From the NCBI GenBank assembly GCA_038040395.1, contig JBBPIJ010000008.1, forward strand, positions 39,539 to 103,538: a stretch of DNA of 64,000 bases. Direction: 5' to 3'. Under the pieces are notes generated by a model, which saw only the letters and a program-made list of their open reading frames with translations, made no database searches and was not told the DNA's origin. The translations under genes were made by a program, and so were the position numbers. Origin of the DNA: VAXT01 sp038040395. Its GTDB lineage: Bacteria > Actinomycetota > Thermoleophilia > Gaiellales > Gaiellaceae. Shown one piece after another: positions 7,503 through 18,452 of the stretch. Within the stretch, counting starts at the first letter, position 1. Each line of letters begins with the position of its first letter.

Positions 7503-8603
7503 GTGAAGGTCACGTGCTCGAAGGACGAGCTCACCCGTGCGCTGTCGGTCGTCGGCAGGGCGGTCTCGACGAGGGCTTCGGTTCAGGTTCTCGGAGGCAT
7601 CCTCCTGCGCGCCGCTGACGGGCAACTCGAGCTTGCCGCGACCGACATGGAGCTCTCGCTCCGTCTCGGCGTTGACTGCCAGGTCGAGGGTGACGGAGCC
7701 GTGGTCGCGCCTGGGCGCCTCTTGGTCGAATTGGCGCGGCTGCTTCCGGAGGGCGAGGTCGTGCTCGAGCACCGGCCGGAGCAGGGCGCACTCGAGGTGA
7801 CATGCGGAACGGCGAGCTACAAGCTCAACACCTACAGCGCGGAGGACTTCCCGAAGCTCCCGGATACCGAGAGCGCGCAGACCTTCACCGTCGATCGCGG
7901 AGCTTTCCTCGAGACCGTCTCTCGGGTTGCCCGCTCGGCGTCGCGTGACGAGTCACGCCCGGTTCTGACCGGGATCCTCGTCCGGTTCGAAGGCGGGAAG
8001 CTCGTGATGGCGGCGACCGACTCGTACCGGCTCTCGGTCAAGGAGACGGACCTCTCGGGCGGGGAAGGCGCTGATCTCGAGGCAATCGTCCCGGCCCGCG
8101 CGCTCACGGAGCTCTCGCGTATCGCCCAGGACGCGGGCGAGCTTCGCATCGGCGTCCAGGAGAACCACGTCGTCTTCGGCGCCGGCGACGTTTGGCTGAC
8201 CACGCGCCGGATCGACGGGCAGTTCCCGAACTACAAACAGCTCCTACCCGAGACCTTCGAGCACGAAGTCAAGATGGACCGCGAGGAGTTCCTCGAGGTG
8301 GTGCGCCGCGTGTCGGTGATGGCGCAGCGCAACTCGCCGCTTCGCCTGCGCTTCGCAGAGGGGGAGCTGACCGTCTCGGCGCAGACCCAGGATGTCGGCG
8401 AGGCTAAGGAGTCGCTGCCGGCCCAGTTCTCGGGCGAGCCGCTCGAGATCGGCTTCAACCCGGAGTTCCTGCGCGACGGGCTCGAGTCGGTGGACAGCGA
8501 GGAGATCGCATTGCGGTTGATCAGCCCGCTTCGGCCCGGCCTGATCCACTCCGAGGCCGACAACTTCTCGTACCTGATCATGCCGATACGACTCGCCGGC
8601 TGA
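7503..8603 (+). CDS. dnaN: DNA polymerase III beta subunit (sliding clamp)
   Basis: 366 aa, the normal length. The start is taken as GTG 7503, giving the family N-terminus KVTCSKDELTRAL, with AGGAG five bases upstream; an ATG at 7470 in frame has no ribosome site. Three clamp repeats are recognisable, and the C-terminus SYLIMPIRLAG is the typical ending. Forms the ring that tethers polymerase. recF follows with a 4-base overlap. Confidence 0.97.
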   Translation: MKVTCSKDELTRALSVVGRAVSTRASVQVLGGILLRAADGQLELAATDMELSLRLGVDCQVEGDGAVVAPGRLLVELARLLPEGEVVLEHRPEQGALEVTCGTASYKLNTYSAEDFPKLPDTESAQTFTVDRGAFLETVSRVARSASRDESRPVLTGILVRFEGGKLVMAATDSYRLSVKETDLSGGEGADLEAIVPARALTELSRIAQDAGELRIGVQENHVVFGAGDVWLTTRRIDGQFPNYKQLLPETFEHEVKMDREEFLEVVRRVSVMAQRNSPLRLRFAEGELTVSAQTQDVGEAKESLPAQFSGEPLEIGFNPEFLRDGLESVDSEEIALRLISPLRPGLIHSEADNFSYLIMPIRLAG

Positions 8604-9655
8604 TTGTTCGGACGCTCACGCTCCGCGATTACCGCTCCTATGCCTCGCTCGAGCTGGGTCTCGAGCCGGGCCTGGTACTGGCCGTCGGCGAGAACGGCGC
8701 AGGAAAGACGAACCTGCTCGAGGCGCTGCACGTCGGCACGCAGGGCTTCTCACCGCGCAGCCGCAACGACGCGCAGCTCGTGCGCTTCGGCGCGGAGGCG
8801 GCTCGGATCGAGCTCGCCGGAGACCTTGGCGGGAGAAAGCTGGAGATCGAGCTCACGCTCCGGCCCGGCGAGGCCAAGCGGGCTTCGCTGAACGGCGCGC
8901 CGTTGCGCGCGGCCGAGCAGTTGCGCGCGGAGATTGCGACGCTCGTCTTCACGCCGGACCGGCTCGTCGTCGTCAAGGGCGGCCCGGCTGCCCGCAGGGC
9001 GTACTTCGACCGCGCGCTGGGACGTCTCTTCCCGGCCCGGGCCAGCGTGCCGGCCGAGTATGGCGCGGCCGTGGCGCAGCGGAACGCGGCGCTGCGGAGG
9101 GTGACCTTCGGCGCGTCGTCACGGGACGCGATCGCACCCTGGACCCAGCGCGTGGCGGAGCTCGGAGGCACGCTCGTCGCTGCGCGGCACGAGGCGATCG
9201 CGGCGCTCACTCCTCCGTTTGCCGAGCGTGCCGCCGAGCTCGGACTGGCCGGCGCGACGCTCGTGTACGAAGCCGAGCCGCCCAGCACCGAGGCTCTCGA
9301 GGCGCGGCTCGACGAGGATCTCGACCGGGGTACGACCGGGCTCGGTCCACACCTGGACGAGGTCGGGATCGCAGCCGAAGGGCGAGACCTGCGCCGCTAC
9401 GGCTCGCAGGGCGAGCAGCGCCTGGCCGTGCTCTCGCTTCTGCTCGCCGAGGCGGAGCTGCTCACGGATCGCGGGCCGGCACCGCCGCTTCTTCTCCTCG
9501 ACGACGTGCTCTCGGAGCTCGACGAGCGAAGGCGGCGTGCCCTGGCCGAGCGGCTGAGCGGCCGAGGGCAGACGCTGATCACGGCGACCGGCGCCTCGGC
9601 GCTCCCGTTCGAGCCGAGCCAGCTCGTCGAGGTCGTCCCGGGAAGCGCGAAATGA
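8600..9655 (+). CDS. recF: DNA replication and repair protein RecF (apparent CTG start)
   Basis: 351 aa. SMC-like ATPase that loads RecA at gaps. Walker A GENGAGKTNLLEAL lies at residues 30-43, the signature SQGEQRLAVLSLLL near 273, and Walker B LLLLDDVLSELDERRR near 295. The first canonical start codon (GTG 8780) would delete the P-loop. Reading from CTG at 8600 gives the standard N-terminus IVRTLTLRDYRSY. This CTG overlaps the dnaN stop as CTGA. No ATG, GTG or TTG occurs in frame within about 90 bases upstream. Confidence 0.93.
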   Translation: MIVRTLTLRDYRSYASLELGLEPGLVLAVGENGAGKTNLLEALHVGTQGFSPRSRNDAQLVRFGAEAARIELAGDLGGRKLEIELTLRPGEAKRASLNGAPLRAAEQLRAEIATLVFTPDRLVVVKGGPAARRAYFDRALGRLFPARASVPAEYGAAVAQRNAALRRVTFGASSRDAIAPWTQRVAELGGTLVAARHEAIAALTPPFAERAAELGLAGATLVYEAEPPSTEALEARLDEDLDRGTTGLGPHLDEVGIAAEGRDLRRYGSQGEQRLAVLSLLLAEAELLTDRGPAPPLLLLDDVLSELDERRRRALAERLSGRGQTLITATGASALPFEPSQLVEVVPGSAK

Positions 9656-10104
9656 AGCCGGAGAAGATCGGCAACGAGGTTCGGCGCGAGCTCGGGCGGT
9701 TCGGCCCGGCCGAGGGCATGACCGAGATCGTGCGCGCGTGGCCAACGGTCATGGGCGAGCAAATCGCCCGCAATGCATGGCCGGCGCGGATCTCTCGGGA
9801 CGGCAAGCTGCACGTCGCCACGGCGTCATCCGCATGGGCGTTCGAGCTCGCCCAGCTCGAGCCCAAGCTGCTCGAGCGTCTCGGCGAAGCCCTCGGCGAC
9901 GTCACGCCGGCGGGCTTGAGGTTCGCTCCCGGGAAGCTCCCGGAGCTCTCCGTGGAGGACGGCGCGGGCGCCTCGAAACCGGTGCGCGAGCCGACCGCGC
10001 AAGAGCGCGAGCTCGCAACCGCGATGACGTCTGGGATCGCGGACGAAAGTCTTCGCAAAATCGTTGCGAAAGCGGCTGCCGCGAGCCTCGCAAGGCCGTC
10101 CTGA
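9652..10104 (+). CDS. DciA-like protein (DUF721)
   Basis: 150 aa. The DUF721 core (IVRAWPTVMGEQIARNAWPARISRDGKLHVATASSAWAFEL) covers residues 25-65; family members recruit or load the replicative helicase in bacteria lacking DnaC. The variable C-terminus ends in an Ala-rich helix. ATG overlaps the recF stop (ATGA). Location between recF and gyrB is typical of Actinobacteria. Confidence 0.88.
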   Translation: MKPEKIGNEVRRELGRFGPAEGMTEIVRAWPTVMGEQIARNAWPARISRDGKLHVATASSAWAFELAQLEPKLLERLGEALGDVTPAGLRFAPGKLPELSVEDGAGASKPVREPTAQERELATAMTSGIADESLRKIVAKAAAASLARPS

Positions 10105-10117
10105 CGGCCGCTTTATC

Positions 10118-10126
10118 TGGTACACT
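10118..10126 (+). promoter_or_regulatory. Putative gyrB promoter (extended -10)
   Basis: TGGTACACT: a TGN extension followed by TACACT, about 40 bases before the gyrB ATG. The -35 region is poor, fitting an extended -10 promoter. Confidence 0.45.
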
Positions 10127-10166
10127 TCTAGCAGCCCGGAAAGGCGAGATTTGCAGGCCTTTTTTA

Positions 10167-12572
<2,406 letters not shown>

Positions 12573-12590
12573 TCTTTGGGGGAGGTCTGA

Positions 12591-15500
12591 GTGTCGTCGG
12601 TTGAGCCTCTCGGCCCCGGCCGGATCGAGCCGCGCGAGCTCGAGCAGGAGATGCGCTCGAGCTTCCTGGACTACGCGATGAGCGTCATCGTCTCGCGCGC
12701 GCTCCCGGACGTCCGCGACGGCCTGAAGCCGGTGCACCGCCGCGTCCTCTTCGCGATGCACGAGGCCGGTCTCCAGCCGAACCGTCCTCGCCTCAAGTGC
12801 GCGCGCGTCGTCGGCGACGTCATGGGCTCCTACCACCCGCACGGCGACGTCGCGATCTACGACACGCTCGTTCGCATGGCGCAGCCGTTCTCGATGCGCT
12901 ACCCGCTCGTCGACGGCCAGGGCAACTTCGGGAACATCGACGACTATCCAGCTGCTGCGATGCGCTACTGCACGGTGTCGGGGACGCGGGTGGCAACGCC
13001 GCACGGGACGGTCAAGATCGAGGATCTAGTGGGGCGGACCGCGCCGAACTCGGAGCGCGAGGCCGCGTTCGAGGTGCTCGACCGCCTCGGCCGGCCGGTG
13101 CAGGTCTCGAAGGTCTTTCACTCGGGCGAGCACCCGACGTTGCGCCTGCGGACGCGCGAAGGGTTCGAGCTGACCGGTACGCACAACCACCCCGTGCTCT
13201 GCCTCGTAGACATGGTCGGCGTCCCGCTGTTGATGTGGAAGCTCCTCGACGAGGTGAAGTCCGGCGACCGAGTCCTCGTCAACCGAACACAACGCCAGGC
13301 CGACTATGGCGTCACCGAGGAGGAGCGAAGCGTCGCATTGCTCCTGGGCGCTTTCGTCTCCGAAGGGTGGGCCAATCATCGCCACGCCGGTTTCGCCAAC
13401 ACACACAAGGACTTCTTCGATGAAGTCGCAGGTGCGTTTGAGCGTTACGTCGATGTAAAGCACCGCACCCACACGGAAAAGCTGGTGTCGGGGCGCGTAC
13501 TGCATCGCCTCACCGTCCTCGACTTGACGCGATTCACAGAAGGCTCGCTCGGTTGTCTTGTCGGAGCAGGCGCTTGCTCGAAGGCGATTCCGGAAGTCGT
13601 CTGGCGCGGGGCGCCGTCGTTCAAGCGGATCTTCCTCCAGGCGCTCTTCGAGGGTGATGGCTCGTCGTCTCTTCTGGCGCGACAGTCGATTCAGATTTCG
13701 TACTCGACCTGTAGCGAGCAGCTCGCCAAGGACGTCCAGCTACTCCTGCTCGAGTTCGGTGTCATGTCTCGGCTCTGCCGCTACGAGAAGGGTGAGATCA
13801 AGGTCGTCATCTCGAATCGACGTGACGCTCGGCTGTTTGCGCGGAGGGTCGGTTTCCTCGGCCGCAAGCAAGAGAAGCTCGAACGCGACCTGGCAGAGCT
13901 GCCCGAAACGAGCCGTTCACTCTCACGCGACTACGTCCCGTTTATCTCCGACTACGTCCGTTCCGAGACCCCCTCTCGATCGCTTCGACGCACGAACTTC
14001 GATCGGGTCGAAGGGTACGAGCGAGGCGGCGCCGCCGTCCTCGAGCAGGTCTCAGAGGAGGTTCGCACGGTCGTTGAGCCGCTCGTCACCGGGGACTACT
14101 ACTACGCCGAAGTCGAATCCGTCACCGACGCGGGCATCCAGTCCGTCTACTCGCTTCGTGTCGACACGGACGACCATTCGTTCCTGACGAACGGGTTCGT
14201 CAGCCACAACACGGAATGTCGGCTGACGAAGCTGGCGACCGAGCTGCTTCGCGACATCGACTCCGACACGGTCAACTTCGTCCCCAACTACGACGAGTCG
14301 CGCAAGCAGCCCGACGTGCTCCCGTCGCGCTACCCGAATCTGCTCGTGAACGGCTCGCAGGGGATTGCCGTCGGCATGGCGACGAACATTCCGCCGCACA
14401 ACCTCGGCGAGGTGATCGACGCGCTCGTCGCGCTGATCGACGACCCCGAGATCGACGTCGAGCGCCTGACGAAGCACATCAAGGGCCCCGATTTCCCGAC
14501 CGGCGGCATCATCGTGGGCCGGGAGGGGATCCGAGAGGCGTACCGCTCGGGGCGCGGCCGAATCGTCATGCGCGCCCGGGCGCACGTCGAGGAGCTGCGC
14601 GGCGGCAAGACGGCGATCATCGTCAACGAGTTGCCATACGGGGTGAAGAAGGGCGGCGACTCCGGGGTGATCAAGAAGATCGCGGACCTGGTCAACGACA
14701 AGGTCATCACCGAGATCTCGGACGTCAAAGACCTCTCCGACAAGACCGGCATGCGCATCCAGATCGACCTGAAGCGGGAAGCGATCCCACAGGTGGTCCT
14801 GAACAAGCTCTACAAGCACACGGCGCTGCAGGCGACCTGGGGCTACAACGCGGTCGCGCTCGTGGACGGCGTGCCGCGCACGCTCGCGCTGCGCGATCTA
14901 CTCAGCCACTACCTCGACTTCCAACGCGAGGTCGTCACTCGCCGGCTGAAGTACGAGCTGCGTAAGGCCGAGGCACGGGCGCACATCCTCCTCGGCTACC
15001 TGATCGCCCTCGACAACCTCGACGCGGTGATTGCGCTCATCCGGGCCGCCGACGACGCCGAGGCGGCGCGCGAGGGCCTGATGAAGGAGTTCGAGCTCTC
15101 GGAGATCCAGGCGCAGGCGATCCTCGACCTTCGCCTCCGCGCGCTGACTGCGCTCGAGCGCAAGCGCGTCGAGGACGAGCACGAGGACCTCGTCGAGCGG
15201 ATCGGCGAGCTGCGGACGATCCTGGGAGACGAGTCTCGGATCGGTTCGCTCATCCGCGAGGAGCTCATCGAGATCAAGCAGATCTACGGCAAGAACGACG
15301 ACCGGCGGACGGAGATCATCGCGGCCGAGGGCGAGTTCTCACTCGAGGACATGATCGCCGAGGAGGACATGGTCATCGCCATCACCCGCTCGAACTACAT
15401 CAAGCGGCTTCCGGTGACGACCTATCGCGAGCAGCGCCGTGGCGGTCAGGGCGTCATGGGCATGGATATCAAGGAGGACGACTACATCGAGCACCTGTTC

Positions 15501-16352
15501 GTCGCCTCCACGCACGACTACGTCCTGTTCTTCACCAACGTTGGCAAGGTCTATCGGCTGAAGGTGCATGAGCTCCCACTCGGGTCGCGCCAGTCGAAGG
15601 GCCGCGCGATCCAGAACCTGCTGCCGTTCCGCCAGGACGAGCAGGTGCGGGCGGTCATTCAGACCCGTGACTTCGAGGAGTCGAAGTTCCTCGTGTTCGC
15701 GACGAAGCAGGGCATCGTCAAGAAGACGGAGCTCGCCGCCTACAACACGCCGCTCAAGGCGGATGGGATCATCGCGATCAAGATGCGTGGCGACGACGAG
15801 CTTGTTTCCGTCCGCCACTCGACTGGCGAGGACGACATCCTGATGGTCTCGCGCAAGGGCCAGGCGATCCGCTTCAGCGAGAGGGAGGCGAGGCCGATGG
15901 GCCGCGACACTGGCGGCGTCAAGGGGATGGGTCTCCGCAAGGGCGACGAGGTGATCACCTCGGACGTCGTCGGGATCAACGACGGCGATCTGCTCGTCGT
16001 GACCGAGAACGGCTACGGCAAGCGGACGAAGCTCGCGGACTATCCGCGCAAAGGTCGAGGAGGGCTCGGCGTGAAGACCGTGCAGCTGACCGAAGCGCGC
16101 GGGCAACTCGCCGGCGCCCGGATCGTGCAGGACGGCTATCAGGTGATGCTGATCTCCAACGGCGGCACTGTGATCAAGATTCCGGTCGAGGATGTGAAGC
16201 GACTCGGACGCTCGACGCAGGGCGTGATCGTCATGCGCCTGCGCAAGGCCGAGCAGGTCTCCGCCCTCGCTCCGGTGGTCGAGCCCGAGGAAGACGACAG
16301 CTCCGAGGTCGAGCTCGACCCGTCGCCCGAACCGGTCACCGAGCCCGCCTAG
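12591..16352 (+). CDS. gyrA: DNA gyrase subunit A precursor, interrupted by an intein
   Basis: 1253-residue precursor; removing residues 127-540 leaves an 839-residue GyrA. N-extein has LDYAMSVIVSRALPDVRDGLKPVHRR and ends at the catalytic Tyr126 (AAAMRY); the C-extein resumes with TECRLTKLATE. The GyrA box (QRRGGQG, nt 15430-15450) required for DNA wrapping and the beta-pinwheel repeats are present. GTG start with GGGGGAGG five bases upstream, 18 bases after gyrB. Supercoiling should depend on splicing, since the active-site loop is split. Confidence 0.96.
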   Translation: MSSVEPLGPGRIEPRELEQEMRSSFLDYAMSVIVSRALPDVRDGLKPVHRRVLFAMHEAGLQPNRPRLKCARVVGDVMGSYHPHGDVAIYDTLVRMAQPFSMRYPLVDGQGNFGNIDDYPAAAMRYCTVSGTRVATPHGTVKIEDLVGRTAPNSEREAAFEVLDRLGRPVQVSKVFHSGEHPTLRLRTREGFELTGTHNHPVLCLVDMVGVPLLMWKLLDEVKSGDRVLVNRTQRQADYGVTEEERSVALLLGAFVSEGWANHRHAGFANTHKDFFDEVAGAFERYVDVKHRTHTEKLVSGRVLHRLTVLDLTRFTEGSLGCLVGAGACSKAIPEVVWRGAPSFKRIFLQALFEGDGSSSLLARQSIQISYSTCSEQLAKDVQLLLLEFGVMSRLCRYEKGEIKVVISNRRDARLFARRVGFLGRKQEKLERDLAELPETSRSLSRDYVPFISDYVRSETPSRSLRRTNFDRVEGYERGGAAVLEQVSEEVRTVVEPLVTGDYYYAEVESVTDAGIQSVYSLRVDTDDHSFLTNGFVSHNTECRLTKLATELLRDIDSDTVNFVPNYDESRKQPDVLPSRYPNLLVNGSQGIAVGMATNIPPHNLGEVIDALVALIDDPEIDVERLTKHIKGPDFPTGGIIVGREGIREAYRSGRGRIVMRARAHVEELRGGKTAIIVNELPYGVKKGGDSGVIKKIADLVNDKVITEISDVKDLSDKTGMRIQIDLKREAIPQVVLNKLYKHTALQATWGYNAVALVDGVPRTLALRDLLSHYLDFQREVVTRRLKYELRKAEARAHILLGYLIALDNLDAVIALIRAADDAEAAREGLMKEFELSEIQAQAILDLRLRALTALERKRVEDEHEDLVERIGELRTILGDESRIGSLIREELIEIKQIYGKNDDRRTEIIAAEGEFSLEDMIAEEDMVIAITRSNYIKRLPVTTYREQRRGGQGVMGMDIKEDDYIEHLFVASTHDYVLFFTNVGKVYRLKVHELPLGSRQSKGRAIQNLLPFRQDEQVRAVIQTRDFEESKFLVFATKQGIVKKTELAAYNTPLKADGIIAIKMRGDDELVSVRHSTGEDDILMVSRKGQAIRFSEREARPMGRDTGGVKGMGLRKGDEVITSDVVGINDGDLLVVTENGYGKRTKLADYPRKGRGGLGVKTVQLTEARGQLAGARIVQDGYQVMLISNGGTVIKIPVEDVKRLGRSTQGVIVMRLRKAEQVSALAPVVEPEEDDSSEVELDPSPEPVTEPA
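12969..14210 (+). mobile_element. GyrA intein with LAGLIDADG homing endonuclease
   Basis: 414 residues, Cys1 (nt 12969) to HisAsn (14205-14210), followed by Thr+1. Block A is CTVSGTRVATPHGTVKIEDL; block B is TGTHNHPVL with TxxH; C-terminal blocks are YSLRVDTDDHSF and TNGFVSHN. These and the insertion point after the active-site Tyr match the mycobacterial GyrA inteins (M. leprae, M. xenopi). Unlike the M. xenopi mini-intein it keeps an endonuclease: LLLGAFVSEG (precursor 248-259) and LFEGDG (352-357) are the two LAGLIDADG helices. Splicing residues look intact. Confidence 0.96.
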
Positions 16353-16359
16353 CTTCCCG

Positions 16360-16386
16360 GGAAACCCGCAATTTCAAGCGGTTTCC
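16360..16386 (+). terminator. Hairpin after gyrA
   Basis: GGAAACCCGC...GCGGTTTCC, a nine-pair stem with one bulged C, starting eight bases after the gyrA stop. No T run follows, so it is a terminator-like structure only. Confidence 0.4.
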
Positions 16387-16397
16387 GGCTCAAACCC

Positions 16398-16426
16398 TTC
16401 ACAAAAAGGACCAAGAGCGATATATC
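16398..16426 (+). promoter_or_regulatory. Promoter of the MerR-type gene
   Basis: TTCACA (16398-16403), 17-base spacer, TATATC (16421-16426). Confidence 0.6.
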
Positions 16427-16461
16427 TTGGCCAGGGGTTCCGTCTTCGCCGGGAGAGAGTG

Positions 16462-16797
16462 ATGGCCGCCAGCAGACAAGTAGATCTTCTAGAGCCGATC
16501 GATCTCGCGGAGCATCTGGACAAGATCCAGCTGTATCTGGGGCAGGTGTGCCAAATCGCAGGCATCTCGAAGATGCAGCTCGACTACTGGACCAACAAGG
16601 CGCAGATCCCGACGCAGGGCCGCAAGCAGCGGATCTACGACATGGACGCGCTCGAGACCGTGATGCTGATCAAGCAGGCCAAGGACAAAGGGTTGAACCT
16701 CGGCGCGGCGATCGAGGCCGCGCAGCGCTTCCGCGAGCTGAACAGCTCGCTGGACGGCGACGGCGACGGCGACGGCGACGGCTCAAAGCCCTCCTAG
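16462..16797 (+). CDS. MerR-type HTH protein
   Basis: 111 aa from the ATG (a GTG precedes it directly); GGGAGAG lies a few bases upstream. A winged-helix HTH of the MerR fold is visible (YLGQVCQIAGISKMQLDYWTNKAQIP, then RIYDMDALETVMLIKQAKDKGLNLGAAIEAA). No effector domain or metal-binding Cys follows, so it may be a small structural or developmental regulator. The C-terminus is a (Asp-Gly)5 tail from a hexanucleotide repeat. Confidence 0.8.
   Translation: MAASRQVDLLEPIDLAEHLDKIQLYLGQVCQIAGISKMQLDYWTNKAQIPTQGRKQRIYDMDALETVMLIKQAKDKGLNLGAAIEAAQRFRELNSSLDGDGDGDGDGSKPS
16753..16782 (+). repeat. Hexanucleotide microsatellite (GACGGC)5
   Basis: Five perfect tandem GACGGC units encoding Asp-Gly repeats at the end of the MerR-type gene. 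In-frame changes in unit number would lengthen or shorten the tail without a frameshift. Confidence 0.85.
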
Positions 16798-17669
16798 CGG
16801 AGGAGGGCGGCCGCCTCCTCGGGTGGCAACGAGTTGACGTAGAGCCCGGCGCCGAGCTCGAGTCCGGCAAAGACGGTCAGCCTCGGCACGACTTCCACGT
16901 GCCAGTGCGCGCCCGTGTGGAGCCAGGCGTTCAACGGCACCGGCCCTTCTTGCTCGCGCAGGGAGAGGACGGCGAGGCGGAGAAGCGCGAGCGCTCCGGC
17001 GAGCTCGTCCTCCCCGGGATCGGAGTTGTGAGCGCGCGGGGCGATCAGCAGCTCGTAGGGGGCACGGCCCGCAGGCGCGACGCGCAGCGAGAGGTCGCCC
17101 TCGACCGCGATCTCGAGCGAGTCGTCCCGAAGCACCTCACAGAGCGCGCAGTTGCCCTTCTGTAGCCGCGGGAGCTCCGCAGCGACCTCGGGCGGCGCCT
17201 CTCGGAGCCAGACGAGCTGGGAGTGGCTGTGCAGGAGGCTGGCGCCGGCCTCTCTGCCCTCGTTGACGAGCAGATTGGGATATGCAAAGCCGGCTTGGCG
17301 TGCCGCATCGAGCCGCAGGTGCCAGGCCGCCGCGATCGGAGGAAGCTCGTCCTCGTTGAGGTCGGCGACCGACCGAACGTGTCTCGGCGAGTGGACGATG
17401 ACCTCCTGGTGCTCGAACGCCGGGTAGAGGTTCGGGACGACGCGCACCTGCCAGCCCGGGGTATCGGGCTCACGTCCCGCCGGCGCGATCGCGAAGGTCT
17501 CGGGAGGCGTCCGTTCCTCCCGTCCTTCGTCGAACGGGCACTGCTCGAGCTCTTCGGGGCTAGGCCCCTCGACCTCGCCGTGCTCCGCGCCCGGTCGCCT
17601 CGCGCGCGTCGGCGCAATGACGACGGTTCGGCCTGAGAGAGGGTCCCGCCGGAGGTCCGGCGGATTCAG
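16794..17669 (-). CDS. galT: Galactose-1-phosphate uridylyltransferase-like (apparent CTG start)
   Basis: 291 aa, HIT superfamily, shorter than typical GalT. The active-site motif reads HSHSQL in GASLLHSHSQLVWL (family HxHxQ with the nucleophilic His). The first canonical start (GTG 17447) would remove 74 conserved residues including DLRRDPLSGRTVVIAPTRA and CPFDEG. From CTG at 17667-17669 the N-terminus is standard, and this CTG overlaps the slipin stop as CTGA. Only one Cys of the usual Zn pair remains. Transfers UMP to galactose-1-phosphate or a related sugar phosphate. Its 3' end meets the MerR gene's stop. Confidence 0.85.
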   Translation of the reverse strand: MNPPDLRRDPLSGRTVVIAPTRARRPGAEHGEVEGPSPEELEQCPFDEGREERTPPETFAIAPAGREPDTPGWQVRVVPNLYPAFEHQEVIVHSPRHVRSVADLNEDELPPIAAAWHLRLDAARQAGFAYPNLLVNEGREAGASLLHSHSQLVWLREAPPEVAAELPRLQKGNCALCEVLRDDSLEIAVEGDLSLRVAPAGRAPYELLIAPRAHNSDPGEDELAGALALLRLAVLSLREQEGPVPLNAWLHTGAHWHVEVVPRLTVFAGLELGAGLYVNSLPPEEAAALLR

Positions 17670-18442
17670 CTCTGCGCCCCGCCGCTGCCCTGCCCCATGG
17701 TCATGAAGGGCTTGAAGAGCTCGATCGGCAGCGGCAGGATGATCGTCGACGAGCGCTCGGAGCTGATCTCGAGCATCGTCTGCAGGAACCGGAGCTGGAG
17801 CGACATCGGGTTCTCGGACAGCACAATCGCCGCGTCCTTCAGGCGCTCCGAGGCCTGGAACTCGCCCTCGGCCGCGATCACCTTTGCGCGCCGCTCGCGC
17901 TCGGCCTCGGCCTGGCGGGCCATCGCGCGCTGCATGCCGCCGGGGATCTCGACGTCCTTGACCTCGACGATCGAGACCTTGATGCCCCAGGGCGAAGTCG
18001 CTTCGTCGATGATCTGCTGGAGGATCGCGTTGATCTTGTCGCGCTCGGAGAGCAACTCGTCGAGCGAGTGCTGGCCGAGAACGCTTCGCAGCGTCGTCTG
18101 AGAGATCTGCGAGGTAGCGACCATGAAGTTCTCGATCTGCACGATCGCCTTCTCGGGATCGATGATCCGGAAGTAGGCGACGGCGTTCACGCGGACAGGG
18201 ACGTTGTCTTTCGTGATCACTTCCTGCGGCGGGACGTTAAGAGTCACCGTGCGTAGGTCGACCCGAACCATCTTGTCGATGACGGGGATGAGCAGGAAGA
18301 GCCCCGGGCCCTTCGGCGGCGAGTTCAGCCGGCCGAGGCGGAAGATGACGCCTCGCTCGTACTCTCGCGCGACGCGGACCGAGGACGAGAGCAGGATCAG
18401 CAGGAGGACGGCGACTGCTGCGAGTGCGATCAGAGCTGGCAC
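17666..18442 (-). CDS. Slipin / SPFH-domain membrane protein
   Basis: 258 aa. One N-terminal membrane helix (LIALAAVAVLLLILLSSSV) then an SPFH/stomatin domain (REYERGVIFRLGRL, GPGLFLLIPVIDK, VDLRTVTLNVPPQEVITKDNVPV) and an Ala/Glu-rich coiled region. Slipins pair with NfeD proteases in bacteria and archaea and organise membrane microdomains. nfeD lies immediately upstream, 10 bases away, consistent with that pairing. Confidence 0.93.
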   Translation of the reverse strand: MPALIALAAVAVLLLILLSSSVRVAREYERGVIFRLGRLNSPPKGPGLFLLIPVIDKMVRVDLRTVTLNVPPQEVITKDNVPVRVNAVAYFRIIDPEKAIVQIENFMVATSQISQTTLRSVLGQHSLDELLSERDKINAILQQIIDEATSPWGIKVSIVEVKDVEIPGGMQRAMARQAEAERERRAKVIAAEGEFQASERLKDAAIVLSENPMSLQLRFLQTMLEISSERSSTIILPLPIELFKPFMTMGQGSGGAQS

Positions 18443-18452
18443 GAGCTAGATC

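Noticed and set aside
6015..7772. Long minus-strand frame opposite dnaA
   Set aside because: Fully antisense to dnaA; composition reflects third-position GC of the real gene and no family motif is visible.
8600..8603. Frameshift as the explanation for the missing recF start
   Set aside because: The same CTG pattern occurs at three other junctions, and coding continuity runs right to the CTGA in each; read data would still be needed to exclude it fully.
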